Positions 34,813 through 42,432 of a DNA stretch of 64,000 bases are shown here, one piece after another; positions within the stretch are counted from its first letter, which is position 1; each line of letters begins with the position of its first letter. Origin of the DNA: JBBQZU01 sp041749535 (GTDB lineage: Bacteria; Bacteroidota; Bacteroidia; Flavobacteriales_D; Cryomorphaceae); NCBI GenBank assembly GCA_041749535.1, contig JBGTBE010000003.1, positions 76,015 to 140,014 on the forward strand, in the 5' to 3' direction. Under the pieces are notes generated by a model. That model saw only the letters and a program-made list of their open reading frames with translations. It made no database searches and had not been told where the DNA came from. A program made the translations under genes and the position numbers.

Positions 34813-35181
34813 ATGCTTCTCTTTATCCGCATTTTTCTGGTGCTATATGGCCTCATTGCCGCTGCCACGGGCTTTATGGGCAGCACGGCCGCATACAATC
34901 CCGAGGCAACCGATCCCATGACCGACAACAACCACCGCTATGTGGCGGCTATTTGGATGGCCATGTCGCTGGCGTTCTTCTACACAGCCTGGAATCCTTC
35001 TGAAACGGCATTGTTTCGGTTCCTGATGGTGGCCGTTTTTATTGGTGGTGTGGTCAGAGCCGCAGCCTTGATTAATTACCCGGCAACCCCCTTTCTCATT
35101 TTCCTGATAGCAATTGAATTGATTCCAACTGTCCTGTTGCTGTGGATGCACACCAAACTAATCGATGCCGGTTCACTTTAA
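34813..35181 (+). CDS. DUF4345 membrane protein (copy 1)
   Basis: The 122-residue product has four helices and the family features LYGLIAAATGFMG, DNNHRYVAAIWMAMSLAFFYTAWNP and GGVVRAAAL. A second, frameshifted copy is at 37096-37460 with much identity also at DNA level. The function of DUF4345 is unknown. I chose the ATG at 34813, where the two copies begin to align. It is the last gene before candidate sigma site B. Confidence 0.8.
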   Translation: MLLFIRIFLVLYGLIAAATGFMGSTAAYNPEATDPMTDNNHRYVAAIWMAMSLAFFYTAWNPSETALFRFLMVAVFIGGVVRAAALINYPATPFLIFLIAIELIPTVLLLWMHTKLIDAGSL

Positions 35182-35215
35182 ATCACATTATTGATGATTG
35201 GTAAATAAAGCCTTG

Positions 35216-35249
35216 AAAGTCTTTACACATCTCCAAATCTCCTGTCTAA
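35216..35249 (+). promoter_or_regulatory. Candidate ECF promoter site B
   Basis: AAAGTCTTTAC (35216-35226), 16 bases, TGTCTAA (35243-35249). The ATG at 35266 follows 17 bases later, giving a leader of roughly 10 nt. The first block is identical to that of site A. Confidence 0.7.
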
Positions 35250-35265
35250 TCAATAAAAAAGAGCA

Positions 35266-36210
35266 ATGAAGCAATGGACAGCGGTTTCCATACCGCAAGA
35301 TTTAAGCAATAAAACCTATGTTATTACCGGCACGAGCTCGGGCATAGGCACGGTGCTTGCCCACGAGTTGGTTAAAAGAGGGGCAAAGGTCATTGCGGGA
35401 AACCGAAATGTGGCTAAAGCGCAAAAGGCAATGACAGCTATACGTAGCTCTACGGATGACTTGAGCCGCTTCACCATCCTGCCATTGGATATTTCTGCAA
35501 TTCAGTCCGTGAGAGAATTTGCTGAAAAAATAAACAGCAACTCTCATATCACCCAAATTGATGGCTTGCTTTTGAATGCCGGAATAATGGCCTTGCCCGA
35601 GAGAAAGGAATCGGTGGATGGTTTTGAATTGCAAATGGCGACGAATGTGCTTGGTCATCATCTACTCACATCCTTACTTATGGATAAAATAAAGCAGGCA
35701 CCTTCCTCAGTCATTGTATCCACTACTTCGTCCGCAAGTACCCAAGCCAATGACAAAAATATTTGGGATGACATAAACGCCGAGAAGAAATATGATCCTT
35801 GGGAGGTGTATGGTTTATCAAAAATAGCCGCTGTTCAGTTTAGAGATGGACTCCACGCACTCCTTAAAAAAGCGAAGCTGGATGGTAAGATCAAAGTAAT
35901 CTCCACACATCCGGGCTTGACGGCTACGCCCCTATTCGATGCCGGGAAAGGATTTATTTCCAACATTTTTAGGAGCGTAAAAGGCATATTCATGATGACG
36001 CCTGCCCAAGGAGCACTGTCCAGCCTGAGAGCAGCAGTAGACGACTCCATCCCAAGCGGCAGTTTTGTTGGCCCGGGCGGGATCACAGGATTCAGTGGCT
36101 ATCCTAAAATCATCAAGGAGTACAACAGGAAATTAGCGCTTGACCCTGTATTGAGAAAAAAGATGTGGGAATACTGTGATGAGTCAACTGGTGCAATTTG
36201 GAAAATTTAA
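35266..36210 (+). CDS. Short-chain dehydrogenase/reductase
   Basis: The 314-residue protein has the SDR cofactor motif TGTSSGIG (about 19-26), LLLNAGIM, an S-x-S strand (VIVSTTSSAS) and the catalytic YGLSK. The size and the extra C-terminal part resemble the protochlorophyllide-reductase/retinol-dehydrogenase-like SDRs. The cofactor is NAD(P); residues after the first strand (GNRNVAKAQKA) suggest NADP. The substrate is unknown. It is the first gene after site B and is followed by the gene at 36250. Confidence 0.88.
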   Translation: MKQWTAVSIPQDLSNKTYVITGTSSGIGTVLAHELVKRGAKVIAGNRNVAKAQKAMTAIRSSTDDLSRFTILPLDISAIQSVREFAEKINSNSHITQIDGLLLNAGIMALPERKESVDGFELQMATNVLGHHLLTSLLMDKIKQAPSSVIVSTTSSASTQANDKNIWDDINAEKKYDPWEVYGLSKIAAVQFRDGLHALLKKAKLDGKIKVISTHPGLTATPLFDAGKGFISNIFRSVKGIFMMTPAQGALSSLRAAVDDSIPSGSFVGPGGITGFSGYPKIIKEYNRKLALDPVLRKKMWEYCDESTGAIWKI

Positions 36211-36249
36211 TATCTAAAAACTAAATACTTATAAGCAAACAACAAAATT

Positions 36250-36951
36250 ATGCTAGCAGGACACTTCGCTACCGCCCTTATTGCCCATCAAAAAATCCCC
36301 GGGAAGGGAGCCCTGCTCTTCTTTTTGATCGCTTCGCAACTGCAAGATCTGCTTTGGTTAAGCTTCCACTATTTGGATTTGGAACCCACTGTCCCTGCAG
36401 ACTTACTCAACGTAACATTGATGAATATAACCGTGGATATGGTTTATAGCCACGACCTGCTGCCCCAACTTGTATGGATGACCATTACCTTTATTGTAGG
36501 CCGGCTATTGTTCAAGCAGAATAACATTGCCATAGCGGGTGCCCTATTGGTATTAGGTCATTACCTACTCGATCTGTTGTCAGGCTATCCCCATCACGTG
36601 TTTGGTGGAGATACGCATGAAGTAGGCCTGGGGCTATACTACGCTAATGTGTATCTGGCCATATTTCTCGAGGCAGTTTTTATAGGCATAGCACTCGCGT
36701 ATTACTTTCGGGTCGATTCCAAAAGGAACAAACCCCGTAGCCGGAAAAACAGGCTGCAAATAGCAGGGTTGTTTGTGTTCGGCATAGGCTTTCTATTGCT
36801 TATTGCCAGCATCTCTTTCCGCCAGTGGTTTAATATACCTGAGTTTGACGCTCCCTTTAACACAACCATGCTTTCGCTTGTGTTTACCTATCTGCCTATG
36901 ATAGCCTACTTATACTACTTCGTAGGTCGGGAACAAGGTGGTGTGAAATAA
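36250..36951 (+). CDS. YdjM/DUF457-like predicted membrane metal-dependent hydrolase
   Basis: The 233-residue protein has six or so helices. It has conserved-looking His and Asp in GHFATALIAHQK, SQLQDLLW, VYSHDLLPQL and GHYLLDLLSGYPHHVFGGD. The SHxLLP and GHxLLDLLS motifs are those of the membrane-bound metal-dependent hydrolase group (YdjM/DUF457). The reaction is unknown. It lies 39 bases after the SDR gene in the same direction. Confidence 0.6.
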   Translation: MLAGHFATALIAHQKIPGKGALLFFLIASQLQDLLWLSFHYLDLEPTVPADLLNVTLMNITVDMVYSHDLLPQLVWMTITFIVGRLLFKQNNIAIAGALLVLGHYLLDLLSGYPHHVFGGDTHEVGLGLYYANVYLAIFLEAVFIGIALAYYFRVDSKRNKPRSRKNRLQIAGLFVFGIGFLLLIASISFRQWFNIPEFDAPFNTTMLSLVFTYLPMIAYLYYFVGREQGGVK

Positions 36952-37041
36952 CAACAGCCATACCTTGAAATACCAGCGCTGAGACGAAATACATAAACGC
37001 GCGAATGGGTGAAATCTGAGTAATTGCGTTTTTTTTTCGTC

Positions 37042-37075
37042 AAAGTGCTCACACATGCTTAACCTTCTTGTCTAA
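37042..37075 (+). promoter_or_regulatory. Candidate ECF promoter site C
   Basis: AAAGTGCTCAC (37042-37052), 16 bases, TGTCTAA (37069-37075). The ATG at 37096 follows 20 bases later. The first block differs from A and B at three positions; the second block and the spacing are identical. Confidence 0.65.
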
Positions 37076-37095
37076 GCTGATAAAGAAGGTCTGAT

Positions 37096-37460
37096 ATGCT
37101 CATTTTCATTCGTATTTTTTTGGTGCTGTATGGCCTTATTGCTGCGGCAACTGGTTTTATGGGCGTCGCGGCCAAGTACAATGCCGGTGGTGATGCCATG
37201 CAGGACAACAACCACCGCTTCGTCTCGGCCATATGGGCTTCCACCTCTCTCGCATTTTTTTACACCGCCTGGAATCCTTCGGAAACGGCCTTGTTTCGCT
37301 TCCTGATGGTGGCCTTAATTATTGGCGGCTTGGTGCGGGCCGCCGCGCTGATCAATTATAGACCTACACCCATTCTAATTTTTGGCATCCCATCGAATGG
37401 ATCCCCACGGCAATCATGCTTTGGATGCACACCACATTGCTCAACGAAGGTGCGCTTTAA
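37096..37460 (+). pseudogene. DUF4345 membrane protein (copy 2), frameshifted
   Basis: The frame matches copy 1 (34813) up to about residue 95, then shifts at the T5 run 37379-37383. Adding one T restores the expected end WIPTAIMLWMHTTLL and a stop at 37458-37460. Read as written, the frame continues to 37476 with unrelated, Cys- and Lys-rich residues. This is either a real recent lesion, possible phase variation at the T run, or a sequencing/assembly error. It begins the operon after site C. Confidence 0.8.
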
Positions 37461-37472
37461 TATCAAAATGAA

Positions 37473-38240
37473 ATGAAAGAATCAAAACAAAAAGTATTGA
37501 TTACCGGCGGTGGATCGGGTATTGGACTCGCCATTGCGCAACAGTTTTTAAACCACGGCCACACAGTGATCATCACAGGTAGAAATCTGTCTAAGCTCGA
37601 AAAAGTAAAAACACAATTTCCGGAGATTCACATATTCCAAAGTGATGTCACCGAAGAAGAAGATGTGGTAACGCTGGAAAAGCAGCTCTTTGATCAGTTT
37701 GGTGGCATTGACGTGCTGATAAACAATGCGGGCATTATGGTTTTGCTCGACACGGGTAACGAAGCCAATGACCTGCACAAGCAATTTGAAGAAATTGAGA
37801 TCAATTTCCACGCGCCCATCCGCATGTTGCACCACTTTTTGCCTCAGCTAAAAAGGAGTACTAGCGGTACAGTCATCAACGTCTCTTCGGGTCTGGCATA
37901 CGTTCCTTTCGCCCAGGCGCCGGTGTATTCTGGAACAAAAGCCGCGGTTCATTTTTGGACCCAGTCCATCAGGCCACAGCTCAATCCCCACGGCATACGG
38001 GTGGTGGAATTGCTCCCGCCCGTGGTTGATACCAAGCTCGCCAAGGATGCGGACCTGAAAGACGACAATCTCAAGCCGATGCCGCCCGATAAAATGGCCG
38101 AAATTTTCTGGAAAGGCTATATAAACGGAAAGACCGAAATAAGGCCAGGGCTCTCAAAGCAGCTAAAATTGATGAGCCGCCTGGCGCCGAAGTTTATTTT
38201 CAAGCAACTCAACAAACAACCCATCCCGCAGAAAAAATGA
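37473..38240 (+). CDS. Short-chain dehydrogenase/reductase (DltE-like)
   Basis: The 255-residue SDR has TGGGSGIG (about 10-17), the NNAGIM motif, a catalytic Ser in VINVSSGLA and the YSGTK motif. The spacing and the C-terminal extension (AEIFWKGYINGKTEIRPG) match DltE-like oxidoreductases. The substrate is unknown. It overlaps the next gene by four bases (ATGA at 38237-38240). Confidence 0.88.
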   Translation: MKESKQKVLITGGGSGIGLAIAQQFLNHGHTVIITGRNLSKLEKVKTQFPEIHIFQSDVTEEEDVVTLEKQLFDQFGGIDVLINNAGIMVLLDTGNEANDLHKQFEEIEINFHAPIRMLHHFLPQLKRSTSGTVINVSSGLAYVPFAQAPVYSGTKAAVHFWTQSIRPQLNPHGIRVVELLPPVVDTKLAKDADLKDDNLKPMPPDKMAEIFWKGYINGKTEIRPGLSKQLKLMSRLAPKFIFKQLNKQPIPQKK

Positions 38241-38701
38241 AAAACACACTTCCCTACCTCGCCATTATCGGCATTGGCGCCTTCGCTGGCAATATGATCA
38301 ATATTGGCCTGAGCTACGGCATTCACTGGCAGTCCCTGGACCCCATGGCATTTATGGAAAGCTTCAAAGTGGATTTCCCACTTCTTCTAGGACCAACGGC
38401 CGCCACTTTGATGCCCGCGTTCCTTGCCACCCTTTGGCTTGCATTTATCAATAAGACGGATCCTGCAGGCAGGCGTTATTGGCGCTATGCTTTTGTAGCG
38501 CTCTTGTTGGTCAATATCCAAACCGCGGCCTACCACCTTCCTGTGAATTTGAATTTTATGGATTTTGCATACACACCTGCCGAAGCTACAGTCAAACTTC
38601 AAGGCTGGATATTCTTCCACTGGGTGCGGATAGGGGTAACCATTGCCGCCGCATTGTTTGCCATAAAAGCCTTTCAAACTTCAATTAAAAACCAAATCTA
38701 A
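38237..38701 (+). CDS. DUF1772-like membrane protein
   Basis: The 154-residue product has four helices and a pattern seen in DUF1772 (anthrone-oxygenase-like) proteins: the stretch AAYHLPVNLNFMDFA followed by WIFFHWVRIGVTIAA. The family assignment is by motif only. It is coupled to the SDR upstream and lies 5 bases before the next gene. Confidence 0.55.
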   Translation: MKNTLPYLAIIGIGAFAGNMINIGLSYGIHWQSLDPMAFMESFKVDFPLLLGPTAATLMPAFLATLWLAFINKTDPAGRRYWRYAFVALLLVNIQTAAYHLPVNLNFMDFAYTPAEATVKLQGWIFFHWVRIGVTIAAALFAIKAFQTSIKNQI

Positions 38702-38706
38702 AAGCC

Positions 38707-39201
38707 ATGCTACTCGACAATTTTACGATTATCAACCTACAGGCCATCATTGGTTCCGTTGCGCTCATCATAGGGTTCAATTGGTGGATCAAACCCCGCA
38801 TCGCCCACCTTTCCATTCACGATGCGCTGCTGCCCTTCGTCTATTTGAATGCCTTCCGCTATCTGGGATTGTCCTTTATGGCGCAGGAGCAATTTTACTC
38901 CGGCTTTCCCACAGAATTTTTAAATACCGTGGGTATTTGGGACATGGCCACCGCCATCCTTGCCATCATCGCAAGCATTGCATTAAAAAACAAATGGAGT
39001 TTGGCCGTTCCCTTGGTGTGGATATTCAACATCTTTGGGTTTGCCGATCTCATCACCGCATTTCCTCAGTTTTTTGGATTGAAACTCTACGACCAAAATC
39101 TGGGGTTCATTTGGCTCACCTTCGTGACCTACGGATTGGCAGCTTTCCTCAGCCACATTTACATTTTCATCAGGCTCATTAAAAATTTAAGAAAAAATTA
39201 A
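38707..39201 (+). CDS. Membrane protein, unknown function
   Basis: The 164-residue product has about five helices and motifs HDALLPFVYLNAFRYLGL and WIFNIFGFADLITAFP. I do not recognise the family. It is the last gene of the operon after site C and is followed by a decayed stretch. Confidence 0.6.
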   Translation: MLLDNFTIINLQAIIGSVALIIGFNWWIKPRIAHLSIHDALLPFVYLNAFRYLGLSFMAQEQFYSGFPTEFLNTVGIWDMATAILAIIASIALKNKWSLAVPLVWIFNIFGFADLITAFPQFFGLKLYDQNLGFIWLTFVTYGLAAFLSHIYIFIRLIKNLRKN

Positions 39202-39287
39202 GATGCGTAACTCCATCCATTTCAGCCTTTCCATTTTTGGTGCTTAGCCTTCCGGCAAATTTGTATTTGTGGTGAAACACCATCCCC

Positions 39288-39518
39288 CTGATTGATGGAG
39301 ATAAACAAGTCATAGCCATTAATTTTCTCGGTTTTGGCCAGTCGAACTTCCCCGCCGATAGCAGCACCGCGGTGGAAGTTCAGTAAAAGATCCCAACGGA
39401 TTTTATCGAAGCCAAAGGCCTTAAAATTGTAAAACTTTCAGTCAGCCTAGATGTAAGCAACTTCAGAATTCAATGGTCCATTATAATGGCTCAAAGTGAT
39501 AAGTCTGGCAGTTCGTGA
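39288..39518 (+). pseudogene. Decayed open frame of unknown origin
   Basis: One frame reads with coherent composition for about 76 codons, interrupted by a single in-frame TAA, and has no start: DGDKQVIAINFLGFGQSNFP, then IPTDFIEAKGLKIVKLSVSL. It may be the remainder of a small soluble protein (a hydrolase-like VIAINFLGFGQS is only suggestive). The rest of 39202-39590 is non-coding and holds the regulatory repeats. Confidence 0.35.
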
Positions 39519-39529
39519 CAAGGATGAAT

Positions 39530-39575
39530 TTTAAGTCAATCTTAAGATTCTCTTTGGCAGAACAAGTTTCTTAAG
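39530..39575 (+). promoter_or_regulatory. Phased repeats before the metal response regulator
   Basis: Hexamers TTTAAG (39530), CTTAAG (39541) and CTTTGG (39552) recur every 11 bases, with another CTTAAG at 39570. OmpR-family regulators bind such tandem half-sites. A similar set lies before the efflux pump at 42359. A near-match -7 box TAGCTTTA at 39579-39586 lies five bases before the ATG. Confidence 0.55.
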
Positions 39576-39590
39576 TCGTAGCTTTACATA

Positions 39591-40259
39591 ATGAGACTAT
39601 TAATAGTCGAGGATGAACCGGGCATTGCTGCTTTCTTAAAGCAGGGGCTGGAAGAAGAGGCTTTCGCTGTGGATGTCGCCGATGAAGGCAAGCAAGGCTT
39701 GCAGCTCGCACTATCCGGGGAATATGATCTTTTGCTATTGGATTGGATGTTGCCCGGGCTCAGCGGAATTGAAATTTGCAGGCAGTTCAGAAAAGAATTT
39801 GCTGAAACGCCCATCATATTTTTGACGGCAAAGGATACCCTTGACGAAACGATTTTTGGGCTTCAGGCAGGGGCCAATGATTACATCAAAAAGCCTTTTC
39901 ATTTTGAAGAACTCCTGGAAAGGATCAAAGTACAACTCCGCCCTAAATCCGGCCAACATGCAGCGTTTGTTTTGGGCGATATTATCCTGAACACCGAAAC
40001 CCATCAGGTGCACAAGGGGAACCAGGTGATCCACCTAACCCAAAAGGAATTTGCACTATTGGAATTTCTTATGCGCAACAAGGGAAAGGTGTGCCGAAGA
40101 ACCCGCATCATTGAAAGTGTCTGGGATATTCATTTTGAGTACAATACCGGTGTGATTGATGTGTATATCAATGCGCTTCGAAAGAAATTGAACCTTTCTG
40201 CTGATGAAAATTACATTCAAACGGTGCGCGGCGTCGGTTATATCGCCAATGAGCTATGA
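39591..40259 (+). CDS. OmpR-family response regulator (metal efflux)
   Basis: The 222-residue protein has a receiver (VEDEPGIAAFL; phospho-Asp D51 in LLLDWMLPG; LTAKD; K in YIKKPF). An OmpR-type winged helix (about 125-222) has LTQKEFALLEFLMRNKGKV, VDVYINALRKKLN-type and TVRGVGYI. It resembles CusR/CopR regulators that control copper or zinc efflux. It overlaps the kinase gene by four bases. The phased repeats before it and before the pump suggest that it activates both. Confidence 0.9.
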   Translation: MRLLIVEDEPGIAAFLKQGLEEEAFAVDVADEGKQGLQLALSGEYDLLLLDWMLPGLSGIEICRQFRKEFAETPIIFLTAKDTLDETIFGLQAGANDYIKKPFHFEELLERIKVQLRPKSGQHAAFVLGDIILNTETHQVHKGNQVIHLTQKEFALLEFLMRNKGKVCRRTRIIESVWDIHFEYNTGVIDVYINALRKKLNLSADENYIQTVRGVGYIANEL

Positions 40260-41629
40260 ACCTAAATTTTAAAAACAGAATCGCTTTTTACTTTATGCTT
40301 GCAGCGGCTTTTGCGATGGCCATAGCCTTTACTGTTATTTACTTTGCCGTATCTCAAACGGTGTTTATAAACCTGGACAATGACCTGACCACCGAAGCAC
40401 ACAAGCATAAGGCCGAAATAAGGATCGATGGAAACCTCATCAGTTTTACTTCCAAGGAGGAGTGGGAAGAAAGAGAACACAAGGAAATACAGGTCAATCC
40501 GGTTTTTATCCAGTTGCTTGATAAGCAGGGACGCATAATGGATAAGTCGCCCAATTTGAAAGGCTACGATTTGGTATTCAAAGCATCCGAATTTGGCGGG
40601 CACTTTGATTCCGAATTAGGAGAGCGGGCCATCAGGCAAGTGCAGGTTCCGCTGGAAGAAGATGGAAAAATAGTAGGCTATATTTTGGCAGCAATGTCAT
40701 CTGAGTCAGCCAAGTCGACCCTTCTCAAACTTAGGGATGTATTGTTCATCTCGTATTTCGCCGTCTTATTTGGCCTTTATTTCATTTCAAGATTTCTCGC
40801 TTCCAGAAGCATAAAACCCGTGCAGCTAGTTACCAGTACGATCGCACACATTACCCACAACAACCTAAAAGAAAGGGTAGTGCTCCCACCCAATAAGGAT
40901 GAAATTTATGACCTGTCGGCAAATTTCAATGCCTTACTCGAAAGAATCGAAAACACCTTGGAAAGGGAGCGGCAATTTACATCAGATGCATCGCACGAAC
41001 TGCGCACGCCGCTTACGAGTTTGCGTGGTACGCTGGAAGTGCTCATCAGGAAGCCACGAGAGCAATGGGAGTACGAAGAGAAAATACGATTTAGCCTTTC
41101 GGAAATAGAAAAGATGGTAGCCATTTTGGAGCAGTTGCTCCTGCTCGCGCGTGTAGATTCGGATGCCGTCCATGAAGTTGAACACAACACCGTTTTGTTA
41201 CCCAACGTTGTGCAGGATGTACTTGCGCATTTACATCACTCCATCAATGAAAAGCAAGTGCACGTGACACTCAATTTCAACGATACAAAACGACTGTTGG
41301 TACCTGCCTACTGCACCAATCTGATCATTGAGAACGTAGTTGGCAATGCAATCAAGTATTCTGCTCAGGATGGCATCATCGAAATTACAATAGATGAGAT
41401 CGATGATCGTGTGTTATGCACAGTGCGCGACTATGGTATTGGCATTAAAGAAGAGGATTTGAAACACATCTACAATGCCTTCTATAGATCTGAAGCACTC
41501 GGCCATAAGCATATTACCGGCAATGGCCTTGGCCTTTCGATTGTGAAAAAGTGTGCTGAAGCCATCAAAGCCGAGTTAAAAGTGGAAAGTATACAAGGAG
41601 TTGGGACAACAGTGACAATAAAATTTTAA
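40256..41629 (+). CDS. Sensor histidine kinase (CusS-like)
   Basis: The 457-residue kinase has two membrane helices (about 10-33 and 160-180) enclosing a periplasmic sensor domain rich in charged residues, including H48 and H50. A HAMP region follows. The HisKA site is H247 in SDASHELRTPLTSLRG. The HATPase part has ENVVGNAIKYS, DYGIGI and GNGLGLSIVKK. It is coupled to the response regulator upstream. The signal is probably a periplasmic metal ion, inferred from the efflux genes downstream. Confidence 0.9.
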   Translation: MNLNFKNRIAFYFMLAAAFAMAIAFTVIYFAVSQTVFINLDNDLTTEAHKHKAEIRIDGNLISFTSKEEWEEREHKEIQVNPVFIQLLDKQGRIMDKSPNLKGYDLVFKASEFGGHFDSELGERAIRQVQVPLEEDGKIVGYILAAMSSESAKSTLLKLRDVLFISYFAVLFGLYFISRFLASRSIKPVQLVTSTIAHITHNNLKERVVLPPNKDEIYDLSANFNALLERIENTLERERQFTSDASHELRTPLTSLRGTLEVLIRKPREQWEYEEKIRFSLSEIEKMVAILEQLLLLARVDSDAVHEVEHNTVLLPNVVQDVLAHLHHSINEKQVHVTLNFNDTKRLLVPAYCTNLIIENVVGNAIKYSAQDGIIEITIDEIDDRVLCTVRDYGIGIKEEDLKHIYNAFYRSEALGHKHITGNGLGLSIVKKCAEAIKAELKVESIQGVGTTVTIKF

Positions 41630-41631
41630 TC

Positions 41632-42339
41632 ATGAACAAAGGGCAGGACAGTTATTTGGCCAAGCATTATATCCACCGCAGCAATTGGCTGAGAGCTGCC
41701 GTATTGGGTGCCAATGATGGTATACTTTCTACAGCCAGTCTGGCAATGGGGGTTGCTGCCGCAAGCACGACTGCCGAGCCGGTTATTTTGGCCACCATGG
41801 CCGGGGTAGTTGCCGGTGCGCTTTCCATGGCAGCCGGCGAGTATGTGTCGGTGAGCTCCCAAACCGATGTGGAAAATGCAGATATTGAAAGAGAAAAAAT
41901 TGAACTTGCCGAAACGCCCGAGGTAGAACTTGAGATGCTCACAAAAATTTACTTACACAGGGGCCTTAGTGAACAAACGGCTGCGCTGGTGGCCAAAGAG
42001 CTTACAGCGCATGATGCGCTGGGTGCACATATACGCGATGAGTTAGGCATTAATGATATAAGCCAGGCCAAACCACTTCAGGCAGCCTGGGCATCAGGAG
42101 CTGCATTCAGTGCGGGGGGTATTCTTCCTTTGCTGGTCGTGGTTGTTATGCCCATTGAGCATATGCAATATTACTTGTATGGGTTTGCCATTTTCTTTCT
42201 GATCATTTTGGGCGTTTTGGCAGCAAAAACCGGTGGCTCGAGCATTCCAAAAGCCATTCTGCGCATTTCTTTTTGGGGCACCGTAGCCATGGGATTGACT
42301 GCATTGGTGGGCCACTTTTTTGGCGTAAGCATGGCGTAA
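41632..42339 (+). CDS. VIT1/CCC1 family Fe/Mn transporter
   Basis: The 235-residue protein has the family start SNWLRAAVLGANDGILSTAS, a second helix (ATMAGVVAGALSMAAGEYVSV), a cytosolic helical hairpin rich in Glu (DVENADIEREKIELAETPEVE) that acts as a metal-binding domain in family members, and three further helices. VIT/CCC1 proteins export Fe(II) or Mn(II) from the cytosol. Its place two bases after the kinase suggests it is part of the metal response. Confidence 0.9.
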   Translation: MNKGQDSYLAKHYIHRSNWLRAAVLGANDGILSTASLAMGVAAASTTAEPVILATMAGVVAGALSMAAGEYVSVSSQTDVENADIEREKIELAETPEVELEMLTKIYLHRGLSEQTAALVAKELTAHDALGAHIRDELGINDISQAKPLQAAWASGAAFSAGGILPLLVVVVMPIEHMQYYLYGFAIFFLIILGVLAAKTGGSSIPKAILRISFWGTVAMGLTALVGHFFGVSMA

Positions 42340-42358
42340 TTTCTGATTTTAAGCAAAA

Positions 42359-42387
42359 CTTAAGAATGGCTTGAGAAAAGCCTTAGG
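42359..42387 (+). promoter_or_regulatory. Phased repeats before the RND pump
   Basis: CTTAAG (42359), CTTGAG (42370) and CTTAGG (42382) are spaced 11 and 12 bases apart, matching the set at 39530-39557. They end 11 bases upstream of the -7 box, so they cover the -33 region, a position for an activator. Confidence 0.55.
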
Positions 42388-42397
42388 TTGCCCCCGG

Positions 42398-42405
42398 TAG
42401 TTTTG
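42398..42405 (+). promoter_or_regulatory. -7 box TAGTTTTG of the efflux operon
   Basis: The sequence is a perfect TAnnTTTG. It lies 27 bases before the ATG at 42433, giving a leader of about 23 nt. The -33 element is weak (a TTG at 42371), as expected for a promoter that needs an activator. Confidence 0.6.
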
Positions 42406-42432
42406 TAGTGCACATAAAAAGTTTGCACTCCC

